Shown: one piece after another, positions 1-7,984 of the stretch
Position numbering within the stretch: position 1 is the stretch's first letter
Layout of the letters: each line of letters opens with the position of its first letter
NCBI GenBank assembly: GCA_016234485.1
Contig: JACRBL010000029.1
Coordinates: forward strand, 62,001-126,000
Direction: 5' to 3'
DNA length: 64,000 nucleotides
From: Chloroflexota bacterium
GTDB taxonomy: Bacteria > Chloroflexota > Anaerolineae > Anaerolineales > Villigracilaceae
Program-made: the position numbers and the translations under genes
Notes under the pieces: generated by a model
The model's database searches: none
Told to the model about the DNA's origin: nothing
Seen by the model: only the letters and a program-made list of their open reading frames with translations

Positions 1-1154
1 ACCAGGGAATAAGTGTGTCCATAGTCCGTACTTTTCCAGAGTTCGCCGTTGGATTGGCCGCTGGTGATGTCCATCGAGGCGTATACAGTGGATGGACTGC
101 TTAACGCATAGGCGATTTCCACGCGCCCAGCGCCTGGCGCGATACCAGTAAACGTGGCTGTACTCCAGGTTTCGCCGCCGTCTGAAGAGTAAACGGCAAT
201 GCCCCAGTATGACGAGGCAATTGCGTGCGTTCCATCGGGCATAATATCTATATCGTAATAAAGGCGAGCGCTGTCTTTCTGCGTCCAGGTAGCGCCGCCA
301 TCAGTGGATTTCCAAATTCCGCTTTCGGTTGCCGCGAGAAGCGTTAAATGGTCTGTGGGACTAATTTTCAGGCGATTGACGCCATACCAATTGGAGTTGG
401 CCGTGGAGGCAAGTTGCGTCCAGGTGATGCCGCCGTTGGTGGTTTTGAAAACGCCTGCGCCGCGCCAGCCGGCGATGGCTTCACCGGAACCGGCGTACAA
501 AATATTCGAGTCGGTCGGGTCCATGACCATGGTTGAGACGGCCATATTCGCCATGAAATCGTCCATGATCTGCCAGGTTGTTCCGCCATCCGTCGTTTTC
601 CAGATGCCGCCCGTGACGCTTCCCGCGTACATGATGTTGGGGTCGCTCGGGTTGATGACGATCGAGCGGACGCGTCCGCCGATGTTGCCCGGGCCGATCC
701 AGGTCCACGAGGCGCTCGTGATGCCCGCCGCGCTCCCCTGCGGTTGCGGGACTGCGCTCATCGCTTCGATGTGCGCTTTGGCGTTGGCGTAACCGTCCGC
801 AGGGATGAAGCCGTTCTCGTCCTGCAATTGCAGCATGCGGAATTCGGCGGCTTTATCGGGCTGGTCGGGACGCGGCTCGTCGCTTCTATCTGCCCACATT
901 AAAAGTTGTTCCCTCGGCATGACGCAGATTTCTTCGAGCGTGCGCCCAGCCTGCAAGATCAGCGCTTCGACGGTCTCCTCGCCCAGGCCGCGGCGCTCCG
1001 CGACCATTTCGGGCGTCAGCGCGGGATCGCTACAGGCTGTGAGGTGGAGAGGGTCGGCGCGATTGACGTTTGCCACCGTGAGGCCGATGGCAAACAAGAT
1101 CAGCACGCTGACGAAGCGCAGGAATTTCCTGCCAGAAAAAAGGGATGTGTTCAT
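1..1154 (-). CDS. Secreted Asp-box (BNR/sortilin-like) repeat protein, 3' end cut off by window
   Basis: The frame opens at an ATG at 1154 and runs off the left edge without a stop, giving about 384 visible residues. Residues ~10-28 form a hydrophobic signal/anchor segment after an Arg/Lys-rich start. Residues ~40-150 are a charged, non-repetitive region. From residue ~155 the protein contains the phrase WTWIGPGNIGGRVRS and then at least four Asp boxes of the type S/T-x-D/N-G-G-x-T-W (TTDGGTTW, TTNGGITW, STDGGATW, SSDGGETW). These fit the VPS10/sortilin-like or exo-sialidase beta-propeller group. The fold is well supported, but the substrate cannot be read because Asp boxes are structural. 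It lies 41 bases downstream of the chagasin-like lipoprotein gene and is probably co-transcribed with it. Confidence 0.8.
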   Translation of the reverse strand, partial: MNTSLFSGRKFLRFVSVLILFAIGLTVANVNRADPLHLTACSDPALTPEMVAERRGLGEETVEALILQAGRTLEEICVMPREQLLMWADRSDEPRPDQPDKAAEFRMLQLQDENGFIPADGYANAKAHIEAMSAVPQPQGSAAGITSASWTWIGPGNIGGRVRSIVINPSDPNIMYAGSVTGGIWKTTDGGTTWQIMDDFMANMAVSTMVMDPTDSNILYAGSGEAIAGWRGAGVFKTTNGGITWTQLASTANSNWYGVNRLKISPTDHLTLLAATESGIWKSTDGGATWTQKDSARLYYDIDIMPDGTHAIASSYWGIAVYSSDGGETWSTATFTGIAPGAGRVEIAYALSSPSTVYASMDITSGQSNGELWKSTDYGHTYSL

Positions 1155-1195
1155 TGCATTTCTCCTTGATTGGAAATTGGGAAAAAATTAAACGG

Positions 1196-1630
1196 TTACT
1201 TAACTTCAATGGTGAAAACAAATGTGATGGGCGGTGCGGGCGGACAGGGCGTGGCCGAATCGCAGGGAGGCGCGCTGGCCGTTATGCGAACATCGGTCTT
1301 CCCTTTGGCGAGGGCTTGAAAGAGCCAGCCCGGCGAATCGGGATCGGTCATTTTTTCGGGCGGGGTCAATGGCTGGATGACTGTGTTGGCAAAGTTGATT
1401 CGCCACGTGAAGCCTTCGCGGGGGAGGGAGATGGCGAACACGTCTCCCACGGCGAACGCGATTTCCTGTCCCGCGAGTTGCGAGGGATCCAGGATCGTGG
1501 ATGGGACTGGCGCGGTTGGAAGGGCTTCGGTGGCAGTTGGGGACGGCGAAATGCTCGATCCTTGCGAAGCGCAGGATTGGCCGATGAGGCAGATCATGAG
1601 TGGTAAAAAGAATAGTTTGAAACGGTTCAT
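1196..1630 (-). CDS. Lipoprotein with chagasin-like (I42) protease-inhibitor fold
   Basis: A 144-residue protein starting MNRFKLFF with a type II signal peptide (lipobox near IGQSC). I chose the ATG at 1630 because a GAAGGA motif lies just upstream; an in-frame ATG at 1648 would put charged residues before the signal. After a Ser/Pro/Thr linker, residues ~55-144 have the layout of the I42 inhibitor family. The hairpin PREGFTW matches the usual TGYxW loop, the segment GWLFQALAKGKTDVRI matches the family's F-x-A-x-x-x-G-x-x-x-L strand, and the final beta-strand reads ITFVFTIEV. Family members inhibit papain-type cysteine proteases from the cell surface. Some loop residues differ, so inhibition is inference. 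Confidence 0.6.
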   Translation of the reverse strand: MNRFKLFFLPLMICLIGQSCASQGSSISPSPTATEALPTAPVPSTILDPSQLAGQEIAFAVGDVFAISLPREGFTWRINFANTVIQPLTPPEKMTDPDSPGWLFQALAKGKTDVRITASAPPCDSATPCPPAPPITFVFTIEVK

Positions 1631-1648
1631 TCTTCCTTCATTAATCAT

Positions 1649-1861
1649 TAATGTGACCTAACAATAATTCCTTTATTACGGCAAATACAACTTGAATTTT
1701 ATTTGTGCCGCGAAGGTGCGCAAGGCATTTTCTTTTCGTTCTTGTTAGGAATCTCGGTTTTCTTTCAAATTTGTTTTTTTTATTTCCAACTCGCCAGCGG
1801 CTGAAGAAAAAAAGATCAAATAATTTATATTTTGCCTGGCGATCGACTGAACAGAAATTCC
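1649..1861. other. AT-rich intergenic stretch
   Basis: About 210 bases between the lipoprotein start and the degenerate receiver stop, visibly richer in A/T than the flanking genes. It should hold the promoter for the leftward lipoprotein / Asp-box pair. I see no convincing paired -35/-10 set, no RNA gene, and only a short piece resembling the 'gcgcaaggc' intergenic repeats seen elsewhere. Confidence 0.4.
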
Positions 1862-2278
1862 TTATTCACCGTCTTGCGGATCAAAGTCGTCCTCTTCGTT
1901 GTGTTGCAGGTTCGCTTTCATAACGCGCAGGGTTTGTAATAATTCCGCGCGCGGGGCTGTTTTGGCGAGCGTTGCATTCGCGCCATGCTCCAAGACAGAC
2001 TTGTCAACCTCCTCGCTACTGGTGAGCGCCAGGACGAAGGCATCGGGAGATCGTTCATGCAGTTCGCGCATCGTCTCCAGGTCTTCTTGGCCTGGGTTGC
2101 CGATGGAGAACAGGATGATTTCCGGGCGCAGGGCCTCCACAACCTGCCGCGTATCCTGTCCATTGGCCGCGACCGCGCAAATGGTCAGGTCGGGTTCGTC
2201 CGCAATGGCGTTGACGATGGCCGCGCGCAGGAGTGGGTGTTTTTCAATCACCAGGACAGTGGCAGGGGAGGTCCGCAT
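1862..2278 (-). CDS. Degenerate receiver-domain protein (no phospho-acceptor Asp)
   Basis: A single CheY-like domain of 138 residues with an acidic tail. Compared with the response regulator next door, the acidic pair DD is E12-K13 and the phospho-acceptor aspartate (LMDLLMPD there) is S58 in LFSIGNPG. The switch residue (T86/S87) and the conserved lysine (K106 in AKTAPR) remain. The KTAPR motif is shared with the neighbouring regulator (PKTAPR), suggesting local duplication and divergence. It has no DNA-binding domain. A phosphorylation-independent adaptor or decoy is the simplest reading. A weak ribosome-binding site and its own terminator-separated position suggest a transcript separate from the kinase operon. 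Confidence 0.75.
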   Translation of the reverse strand: MRTSPATVLVIEKHPLLRAAIVNAIADEPDLTICAVAANGQDTRQVVEALRPEIILFSIGNPGQEDLETMRELHERSPDAFVLALTSSEEVDKSVLEHGANATLAKTAPRAELLQTLRVMKANLQHNEEDDFDPQDGE

Positions 2279-2374
2279 ATGCCAAAGTTACCAAGAATTG
2301 TCCAATTTGACATCAGCGCCATGATTAACTTTTGTGCAAATTTGTTTAAGCCAAACTTAAACAGAACTTAAACA

Positions 2375-2410
2375 AAAAAGACAGTCGCTGATGAAAACGA
2401 CTGCCTTTTT
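2375..2410 (-). terminator. Rho-independent terminator of the NarL-type two-component operon
   Basis: Read leftward, the stem CAGTCG/CGACTG (with weaker outer pairs) is followed by a run of six T. It sits 27 bases beyond the stop of the response-regulator gene. Confidence 0.7.
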
Positions 2411-2436
2411 GCTCAAAGCCAGGCCCAAGGTCAGGC

Positions 2437-3096
2437 TTACGCTCTCCTCGTCCGTTTGCGTTTGTTGGCATACGCCAAGACTTGCGTGCGTGTCTCCAGG
2501 TTCAAGCGTTGCATGATGTTGCGGATGTGCGAACGCACGGTCGCTTCGGAGAGGTGCAGGACTATGCCGATCTCCACATCCGATTTGCCTTCGCTCAACA
2601 GGGAGAGGATTTCCTCCTGCCGCCCGGTCAGGGATTCATCTACCACGCGGCGATCCAACGGGGCGGTCTTCATCTTCCGCAATCCGCTGAATAATTTTTG
2701 AGCAATGCCCGCAGGCAGGTACGGAACGCCGTCTGCCACCCTGCGAATCGCCTCAAGCAGGAACGAGCGCGGCGCGGTCTTGGGGAAGTATCCCAAGGCC
2801 CCCGCCTGAATCGCGGCGATCACCTCCTCGTCATCCTCGATGCTCGTCACCACCATGATGTGCGCCTGCGGCATCTTTGCCATAATGTTGCGGATCGCCT
2901 CCAGCCCATCCATATCGGGCATCAGCAGATCCATCAGGATCACATCGGGATCGTATTCCTCCGCCAAAGCCACCGCGTCCAATCCGTTCTGCGCTTCACA
3001 GACCACGATCAGATCGGGTTCCTCCTCCAGCGCGGCGCGCAGGGCTTCGCGCATCATGGGGTGGTCGTCTGTGATCATTATCTTTATTTGCTTCAT
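2437..3096 (-). CDS. NarL/FixJ-family response regulator
   Basis: A 219-residue regulator. Residues 1-125 form a receiver with D10/D11, phospho-acceptor D56 (LMDLLMPDMDG), the switch threonine in MVVTSIEDD, and lysine in FPKTAPR. Residues ~150-215 form a LuxR-type helix-turn-helix (LTGRQEEILSLLSEGKSDVEIG, then LSEATVRSHIRNIMQRLNLETRTQ). It should bind DNA as a dimer after phosphorylation by the kinase encoded immediately upstream, with which it overlaps by four bases (ATGA). The target genes are not evident. A terminator follows the gene. Confidence 0.92.
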   Translation of the reverse strand: MKQIKIMITDDHPMMREALRAALEEEPDLIVVCEAQNGLDAVALAEEYDPDVILMDLLMPDMDGLEAIRNIMAKMPQAHIMVVTSIEDDEEVIAAIQAGALGYFPKTAPRSFLLEAIRRVADGVPYLPAGIAQKLFSGLRKMKTAPLDRRVVDESLTGRQEEILSLLSEGKSDVEIGIVLHLSEATVRSHIRNIMQRLNLETRTQVLAYANKRKRTRRA

Positions 3097-4796
3097 GGCC
3101 TTTCCTTTTTATCCACGCGCACGACCACGCTTGTGCCAGCGCCCGGCGAAGAGCGGATCTCCAATGTTCCGCCGAGCAGGTTCGCGCGTTCACGCATGGT
3201 ACGCATGCCCATGCCGCCTTTGCGGGCGCGTTGACGGTCGAACCCAATCCCATCGTCGGTCACGTTGATTTCCACTGCCGAGTCGCTATAATGCAGGGTT
3301 ACTTGCACATTACGAGCCTGCGCGTGTTTGAGCGAATTATTCAACGCCTCAATGGTAATGCGGAATAGATGTTCGCGCCATTCCAATGGATATTGCCCCG
3401 CATCTCCCTCGACCTTGAGCGCGGCGCGCACCCCGGCTCTTTCCTCCACACTGGAAAGGCGCGCCTCAATCTCTTGGACGAGGCCCGCCTCCGCCTCCAA
3501 CTCCGACGGTTGAAGCTGGTTCAGCATAAGACGCGCTTCCTTCAGGGCCTGCCGCGCGGTCTCGTGCAAGCGCTCCGCGAGTTGCAAAGTCCGTTCCTTG
3601 TTTGGTTTTGCGAGCGAGGAAGTGAGCGTTTCCGAAAATAAAGTCAAACTATGCAGAGATTGGCTGACCGAATCGTGCAGATCGCGCGCCAACCGCTGGC
3701 GCTCCTCGATCACCGCGACGGCGCGTTGTTGTTCCGTTAATTGTTCCTGGGCGGCGCGCAAGGCAGACTCCTGTTCCACGCGTTCGCTGATGTCGCGCAT
3801 CACTGCCAATTGACCGTAGACCGCGCCGCGCGCGTCTGCGAGGGGAATGCGCTCGATGTTGAAACTTTTTTCGCCAATGCGGATATCGCGCACTGTTTTG
3901 CCTGAAGGGTCGATGAGCAGGGATACGATCTCGGAGAAGTTCTTAAGCCGTGTATCTGCCAGCGGTTCCCAGAGATCATCGTCGCCAAGCTTGCAGATGG
4001 AGCGTGCAGATGGGTTGAAATCCACCAGCCGCGCTTGTTGGTCTATCACCAATACCCCATCGTTCATTTGTTCGATCAATGTATTGCGCGCGGTGGGGAT
4101 GATCTCCATGAAGCGCGAGCCATATAGCGCAATCAGAAACAATACGCCCGCGAAGGAAAAGGTGATCGAAGACCAGTCCACACCGGGGACGTTGAACGCG
4201 TCGAAAAGATAGAGCAAATTACTTGCCACAGGAACCATCAAGGCCGCCAGCACCAGCCGCGCCTGCCTGCGGAGCAGGGCGCTTCCTGTGATGGATACTT
4301 GCAAGAGATTCGCCACCATCATTAAAATGAGAAGGTAGCCGCTCAATGCCATCCAGGTGAAGCCGGGGCCATGCTCGAAATGGACAACATTGTTTCCCCC
4401 CTCGATGGGGGTGAAGCTAGTCCAAAGAAGGCCATGCCATTCATTCGTCCACGCCAGCAGGATGCCGAAGGCGGGGATGAGGGTCAGCAGGGCTCGCACG
4501 CGTATATCTTTCAGCCGCTCTTCGTGGCCCGCGTACATGAACGAAAAAGCGGTCATCAGGCTCAATGCCGGGTGGTATCCCAAATATTCCAATTTGGCGA
4601 AGAAGACTTTGAGGGGGATGGGAACCGCGGCATAGTCCAGCGCGGCGGCTAATGTCCAAAACGCGACACACATCATGGCGACCGAAAAATAAATGCCGCC
4701 CTTCGTTTTACGGCGTTGCCACGAAACATAAGCGGTAAAGACGTTCACCGCAGTGGCAATAAAGATGCTTAGGCTGATTGCAGTTAATTGGAACAT
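3093..4796 (-). CDS. Membrane sensor histidine kinase, 7TM + PAS + HisKA_3
   Basis: I start this 567-residue kinase at ATG 4796 (MFQLTAISLS), directly before the first membrane helix; an upstream in-frame TTG at 4829 is possible. Residues 1-~220 hold about seven membrane helices of the 'histidine kinase N-terminal 7TM' type. Residues ~230-350 form a PAS domain (DGVLVIDQQARLVDFNPSA). A HisKA_3 dimerisation segment carries H374 in ARDLHDSVSQSLH, and a HATPase domain follows with NNSLKHA, DDGIGF and GMGMRTMRERA. This architecture pairs with NarL-type regulators, and the partner gene overlaps its stop codon. The ligand is unknown. A possible -10 box TACAAT lies about 35 bases upstream of the ATG on the minus strand. 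Confidence 0.9.
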   Translation of the reverse strand: MFQLTAISLSIFIATAVNVFTAYVSWQRRKTKGGIYFSVAMMCVAFWTLAAALDYAAVPIPLKVFFAKLEYLGYHPALSLMTAFSFMYAGHEERLKDIRVRALLTLIPAFGILLAWTNEWHGLLWTSFTPIEGGNNVVHFEHGPGFTWMALSGYLLILMMVANLLQVSITGSALLRRQARLVLAALMVPVASNLLYLFDAFNVPGVDWSSITFSFAGVLFLIALYGSRFMEIIPTARNTLIEQMNDGVLVIDQQARLVDFNPSARSICKLGDDDLWEPLADTRLKNFSEIVSLLIDPSGKTVRDIRIGEKSFNIERIPLADARGAVYGQLAVMRDISERVEQESALRAAQEQLTEQQRAVAVIEERQRLARDLHDSVSQSLHSLTLFSETLTSSLAKPNKERTLQLAERLHETARQALKEARLMLNQLQPSELEAEAGLVQEIEARLSSVEERAGVRAALKVEGDAGQYPLEWREHLFRITIEALNNSLKHAQARNVQVTLHYSDSAVEINVTDDGIGFDRQRARKGGMGMRTMRERANLLGGTLEIRSSPGAGTSVVVRVDKKERP

Positions 4797-4851
4797 GGAT
4801 GTTTCCGGGCGGACGGTAAAAAATTCCAAGCCATTGTACCCTTATATAGCA

Positions 4852-4887
4852 GAAGACCCCAAAGGTCTCGAGGCCCTCAGGGTCTTC
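4852..4887. repeat. Short intergenic hairpin
   Basis: Arms GAAGACCC/GGGTCTTC flank an inner partly paired region. The sequence style (AGACC...GGTCTCGAGGCC...GGGTCT) resembles the palindrome found inside the lipoprotein gene at 28238, so both may belong to one mobile palindrome class. No T-run follows, so it is not a convincing terminator. Confidence 0.5.
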
Positions 4888-4913
4888 ACTGATTACTTCT
4901 CACTGATCACTGC

Positions 4914-5033
4914 TCACTCATGCTCATGCGCCCCATGCGCGTGACCATGATCCAATTCCTCTTCAGTTGCGTCGCGCAACCCTATCACCTTCACGTCGAA
5001 GCCTCGCACGGCCAAATTTACACCTCCACTCGC
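4914..5033 (-). pseudogene. Remnant: C-terminal tail of a second SlyD-like FKBP isomerase
   Basis: The minus strand between an in-frame stop at 5034 and a stop at 4914 encodes FDVKVIGLRDATEEELDH followed by GHAHGAHEHE. The intact SlyD-like gene at 7295-7780 ends FDVKVVGMRNATDEEMDH then GHAHGAHHH. The DNA similarity extends through the His-rich tail. No FKBP core precedes it, because stops and the ATP-grasp gene region intervene. I read it as the 3' remnant of a duplicated gene, possibly left by a recombination event that brought in the ATP-grasp gene. Confidence 0.75.
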
Positions 5034-5072
5034 TCAGGCTACTCCCAGCCCGCCACTATTCCCTGGCCCTAA

Positions 5073-5972
5073 GTGCGCCTCTACGACCTCTGCCTCGCCC
5101 GAAACTGGGAACACGATTCCGATTTCGCTCGGATACTGGACTCGGCCTGCGCCGCGCGCGGACTGACCCTGCTGGACATCTCCGCGCTCAACCTGGCCGA
5201 GTCTCTCTCGCTTCTCTCTCGACGGGAGGCCGGCTTCCGTTCCCTGCTCGACCGCGCCTCTGAATCGGACTCCTCCTACCTGCCCCTCGTGAACATTGCC
5301 TGCTCCCTCGGCGCGCGCAGAATCAACCCGCGCGAACTCGCCGACCGCGCCTACGATAAAGCCGCTCTCCACCACGCCTTTCTCAATGACGGCATCCCAA
5401 CCCCAAAGACTCTCATCCTTTCATCGTATCTCGGCCAGCCCGAACTCCCCTCTCTCGACTTACAATTTCTCGGGGAAGTTTTCACCGTCAAACCCGCGCT
5501 GGGAGGCGGAGGCGACGGCGTGGTGATGGAAATATCCACGCTGGAACAGATTCAATCTGCGCGCCTGCAATTTCCAGAACAGCAATATCTCTTGCAGCAA
5601 CACGTCACGCCGATAATCGTGGATGGACTTCCCGCCTGGTTTCGCGTCATCTATTGCCTGGAAGAAATATTCATCACATTCTGGGATACAACCACGCACG
5701 TTTACACTCCCCTGCGCGCCGAAGCGGAGACTCGGCTTGGGCTGGCGGCCCTGCGCGATGTCACGCGGCGAATCGCCCGTCTTTGCCGCCTCGATCTCTT
5801 CTCGACAGAAATCGCGTGGACGGAGGAGAATCGCCTGCTTGTCGTGGATTACGTCAACGACCCGATTGACCTGCGCCTGCAATCCAGCGCATTGGACGGC
5901 GTTCCTGATTTCATCATCGAACAAATCGCCGCAAGGATCGTAGAGGAGGTAATTAAAAACCAGGGTTCTTGA
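5073..5972 (+). CDS. ATP-grasp domain protein (RimK-like)
   Basis: A 299-residue protein starting from a GTG that directly follows an in-frame TAA, without a clear ribosome-binding site. Residues ~1-110 look like an N-terminal pre-ATP-grasp domain. Residues ~110-290 hold the ATP-grasp features: the lysine strand VFTVKPALGGGGDGVV (glycine-rich loop), the hinge QYLLQQHV, and metal-binding residues in FSTEIAWTEENRLLVVDYVNDP. Such enzymes ligate a carboxylate to an amine or thiol, forming an acyl-phosphate. There is no peptide or cofactor gene beside it to name the substrate. The gene ends inside a terminator hairpin. Confidence 0.7.
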   Translation: MRLYDLCLARNWEHDSDFARILDSACAARGLTLLDISALNLAESLSLLSRREAGFRSLLDRASESDSSYLPLVNIACSLGARRINPRELADRAYDKAALHHAFLNDGIPTPKTLILSSYLGQPELPSLDLQFLGEVFTVKPALGGGGDGVVMEISTLEQIQSARLQFPEQQYLLQQHVTPIIVDGLPAWFRVIYCLEEIFITFWDTTTHVYTPLRAEAETRLGLAALRDVTRRIARLCRLDLFSTEIAWTEENRLLVVDYVNDPIDLRLQSSALDGVPDFIIEQIAARIVEEVIKNQGS

Positions 5973-5987
5973 AGAACCCTGGTTTTT
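5955..5987. terminator. Bidirectional terminator overlapping the ATP-grasp stop codon
   Basis: Near-perfect inverted repeat with 15-base arms (AACCAGGGTTCTT ... AAGAACCCTGGTT) flanked by A and T runs on both sides. The TGA stop codon lies within the loop/arm. It can serve the ATP-grasp gene rightward and the DoxX gene leftward. Confidence 0.85.
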
Positions 5988-6040
5988 GGCAAGTTGTTGC
6001 AACCGTCCAAGTATGACGCCTGAACTTACAAAGCCCGAAA

Positions 6041-6430
6041 CTAAAAACCGAGGCTGAAAGGCCAGGGCTGGGGGATCGCCACCAGAATTAGGGTGTATCC
6101 CAAGAGGCCCATGTTCTTGGTGAACGCGACCATCTCGTTCATCTTCATCATCGGGTCTTCAATTGCCCAAAAGTTATGCATCTTGAAAGAGACAGGCCCA
6201 AGGAAAAGTACGAGCGCCACAACTGCAACGCTGGGGTAGAAGCCGGTCAGAATGCTCAAACCGCCGGCCAACAAAAGCGCGCCTGTTCCAAACACGGCAA
6301 CTTCAGCGAGAGGCACGCCCTTCATTTTGGCGTATGGCACCAGAGCCTTGGACTGGGTGAAATGGTTGAACGCATTGTAAAACCAGTACAGGCCGACGAT
6401 GATGCGTCCGATGAGAAAAACAATTTCCAT
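6041..6430 (-). CDS. DoxX-family membrane protein
   Basis: 129 residues with four predicted membrane helices. The start is ATG 6430 (MEIVFLIGRIIVG), preceded by AAAGGAGAT at good spacing, rather than the longer frame to 6499. The motif GRIIVGLYWFYNAFNHF and the helix GTGALLLAGGLSILTGFYPSVA fit DoxX/DoxD-like proteins, small quinone-associated or redox-related membrane proteins of broad and poorly defined role. It diverges from a TetR gene, with two copies of a matching operator in the shared promoter region, so it is probably the regulator's target. Confidence 0.75.
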   Translation of the reverse strand: MEIVFLIGRIIVGLYWFYNAFNHFTQSKALVPYAKMKGVPLAEVAVFGTGALLLAGGLSILTGFYPSVAVVALVLFLGPVSFKMHNFWAIEDPMMKMNEMVAFTKNMGLLGYTLILVAIPQPWPFSLGF

Positions 6431-6486
6431 TTTATATCTCCTTTGGATTGACATTTTTTTGACAGCGTGGTATCTTTTATACACAC

Positions 6487-6572
6487 GTTGCTTATTCAAC
6501 AGATGTTGTTAATTTACCAATTCAACCGCCATATGTCAACCGACAAAATAACCGGTCTGTTGACTAAGCAAC
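6487..6572. promoter_or_regulatory. Paired palindromic operators between DoxX and TetR genes
   Basis: Two dyads of the form GTTG-N6-CAAC occur at 6487-6500 (GTTGCTTATTCAAC) and 6559-6572 (GTTGACTAAGCAAC). The second is the inverted copy of the first: 15 of 16 bases match when 6557-6572 is reverse-complemented against 6487-6502. Placement between the divergent genes, with one copy close to each start, is what an autoregulating TetR repressor would use. Confidence 0.7.
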
Positions 6573-6584
6573 ACTGGAGCGAAA

Positions 6585-7160
6585 ATGTTGCCCACTGAAG
6601 AAAAACTCGACCCCCGCGTCAAACGGACCCGCGGCCTGATCCTGCAATCCTTCGAGAATCTCCTCGCAGAGAAAAATTTCGAGACGATCTCCGTGCAGGA
6701 TGTGACCGACAATGCGCAGGTCAACCGCGCCACGTTTTACGCGCACTTTCAGGATAAATATGCGCTACTAGACTATTCGATCCGCCAGATGTTCATGCAG
6801 GAAATCGAAAAGCGGACACTGAACGCCTGCCACTACACCCCCGATAATTTACGAAACCTGATCATCGCCGTTTGTGAATTTCTTTCCCACCTGCATCATG
6901 GATGCGCCCAGCCGCACCAGCAATTCGAGTCGCTGGTCGAGAGCCAGATCAAGACACAGATCTATGACCTGCTGAGCGTATGGCTCAAGCAGGTCAAGTC
7001 CCCCATTTCGACGGAGATTCCAGCCACAGTGGCGACCTGGGCGATCTATGGACTGGCCTCCTATTACAGTCACAGCAAAAAACGCCCCATCCTCGAAAAA
7101 TTTGTGGACGAGGCATTGCCGCTGGTGGCGGTCAATTTGCAGCAGTTTGCACTAGCTTAG
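6585..7160 (+). CDS. TetR/AcrR-family transcriptional regulator
   Basis: 191 residues; ATG 6585 follows TGGAGCGAAA. Residues ~8-60 form the TetR helix-turn-helix (TRGLILQSFENLLAEKNFETISVQDVTDNAQVNRATFYAHFQDKYALLDY, read in two pieces). The rest is an all-helical ligand/dimer domain ending in a hydrophobic helix. The same FYAHF phrase occurs in the second TetR protein at 57731-58282, so the two are related. It probably represses itself and the divergent DoxX gene through the GTTG-N6-CAAC dyads. A strong terminator follows. Confidence 0.9.
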   Translation: MLPTEEKLDPRVKRTRGLILQSFENLLAEKNFETISVQDVTDNAQVNRATFYAHFQDKYALLDYSIRQMFMQEIEKRTLNACHYTPDNLRNLIIAVCEFLSHLHHGCAQPHQQFESLVESQIKTQIYDLLSVWLKQVKSPISTEIPATVATWAIYGLASYYSHSKKRPILEKFVDEALPLVAVNLQQFALA

Positions 7161-7205
7161 TCTTTTCGGCCCCCCGCTACCCTACCATGCGGGGCGGCAG
7201 AGGAG

Positions 7206-7241
7206 ACAAAAAAACAGGCTTGTTCAAGCCTGTTTTTTTTT
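7206..7241. terminator. Strong bidirectional terminator
   Basis: Arms AACAGGCTTG/CAAGCCTGTT with a two-base loop, A7 on the left and T9 on the right. It separates the rightward TetR gene from the leftward SlyD gene. Confidence 0.9.
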
Positions 7242-7294
7242 GTAGCGACAATTGCTTGTCCTGAGCGCAACCGAAGAGCCAATTTGCGTAACTG

Positions 7295-7780
7295 TTAATG
7301 ATGATGCGCCCCATGCGCGTGACCGTGATCCATCTCTTCGTCGGTCGCGTTGCGCATCCCCACCACCTTCACGTCGAAATGCAACTCCGCGCCCGCCAAC
7401 GGATGATTCATATTCAACGTCACCGTCTCGCCTTCCACGCTTTCGATGCGGGCGTACATGGGTTCGCCGTCGGGACCGGTCAATTCCATTTCCACGCCGG
7501 GCTTGAGCGGCATGTCTTTGGGGAACTCGCTGACGGGGGCTTCGATAAAGGCTTCTTCGTTCACTTCTCCGTAACCGTCCGCGGCGGAAACGATGACCGT
7601 CTTGCTTTCACCCACCGCCATCCCGTCCATCTCGCGCTCCAAACCTGGGATGATGTTCGCCGCGCCGTGCAAATATTCCAGCGGATCGCCGCCTTCGGAT
7701 GAGTCCACCACTTTGCCGTCCACGCGCAAGGTGTATTGCATCGAGACCACCTGGCCGTCTGTCACTTTTATCGCAGTCAT
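7295..7780 (-). CDS. slyD: SlyD-like FKBP-type peptidyl-prolyl isomerase
   Basis: 161 residues; ATG 7780 follows GGAGAGAAGAA. Residues ~1-70 and ~125-150 form the split FKBP domain (VSMQYTLRVDGKVVDSS, GAANIIPGLEREMDGM, FDVKVVGMRNAT). The insert-in-flap domain lies between (KTVIVSAADGYGEVNEEAFIE and PLKPGVEMEL). The C-terminus DHGHAHGAHHH is a metal-binding His tail as in SlyD. Expected role: cytoplasmic proline isomerase/chaperone and Ni/Zn handling. A tail remnant of a second copy lies at 4914-5033. Confidence 0.92.
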   Translation of the reverse strand: MTAIKVTDGQVVSMQYTLRVDGKVVDSSEGGDPLEYLHGAANIIPGLEREMDGMAVGESKTVIVSAADGYGEVNEEAFIEAPVSEFPKDMPLKPGVEMELTGPDGEPMYARIESVEGETVTLNMNHPLAGAELHFDVKVVGMRNATDEEMDHGHAHGAHHH

Positions 7781-7984
7781 TTCTTCTCTCCTTGTTCTGG
7801 CTAGACGCCAAGAATAAAACGGATTGTACCTTAACTGATTTTCATTGCATTGTAGTAAGTTGGAATGTTTATTACAAAATTGTTAAATTTCCAGCCCTTT
7901 TTATAGGGAAAACCTATATGTTTTCTCCTATAATTATCGCTATGATATTTTTATGGAAAGTACACAGAAACCCACGAGGATGTC

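Noticed and set aside
4967..5263. 98-residue plus-strand frame ahead of the ATP-grasp gene
   Set aside because: Overlaps the SlyD remnant and the ATP-grasp gene in another frame, and consists of Arg/Pro/Leu-rich sequence without motifs.
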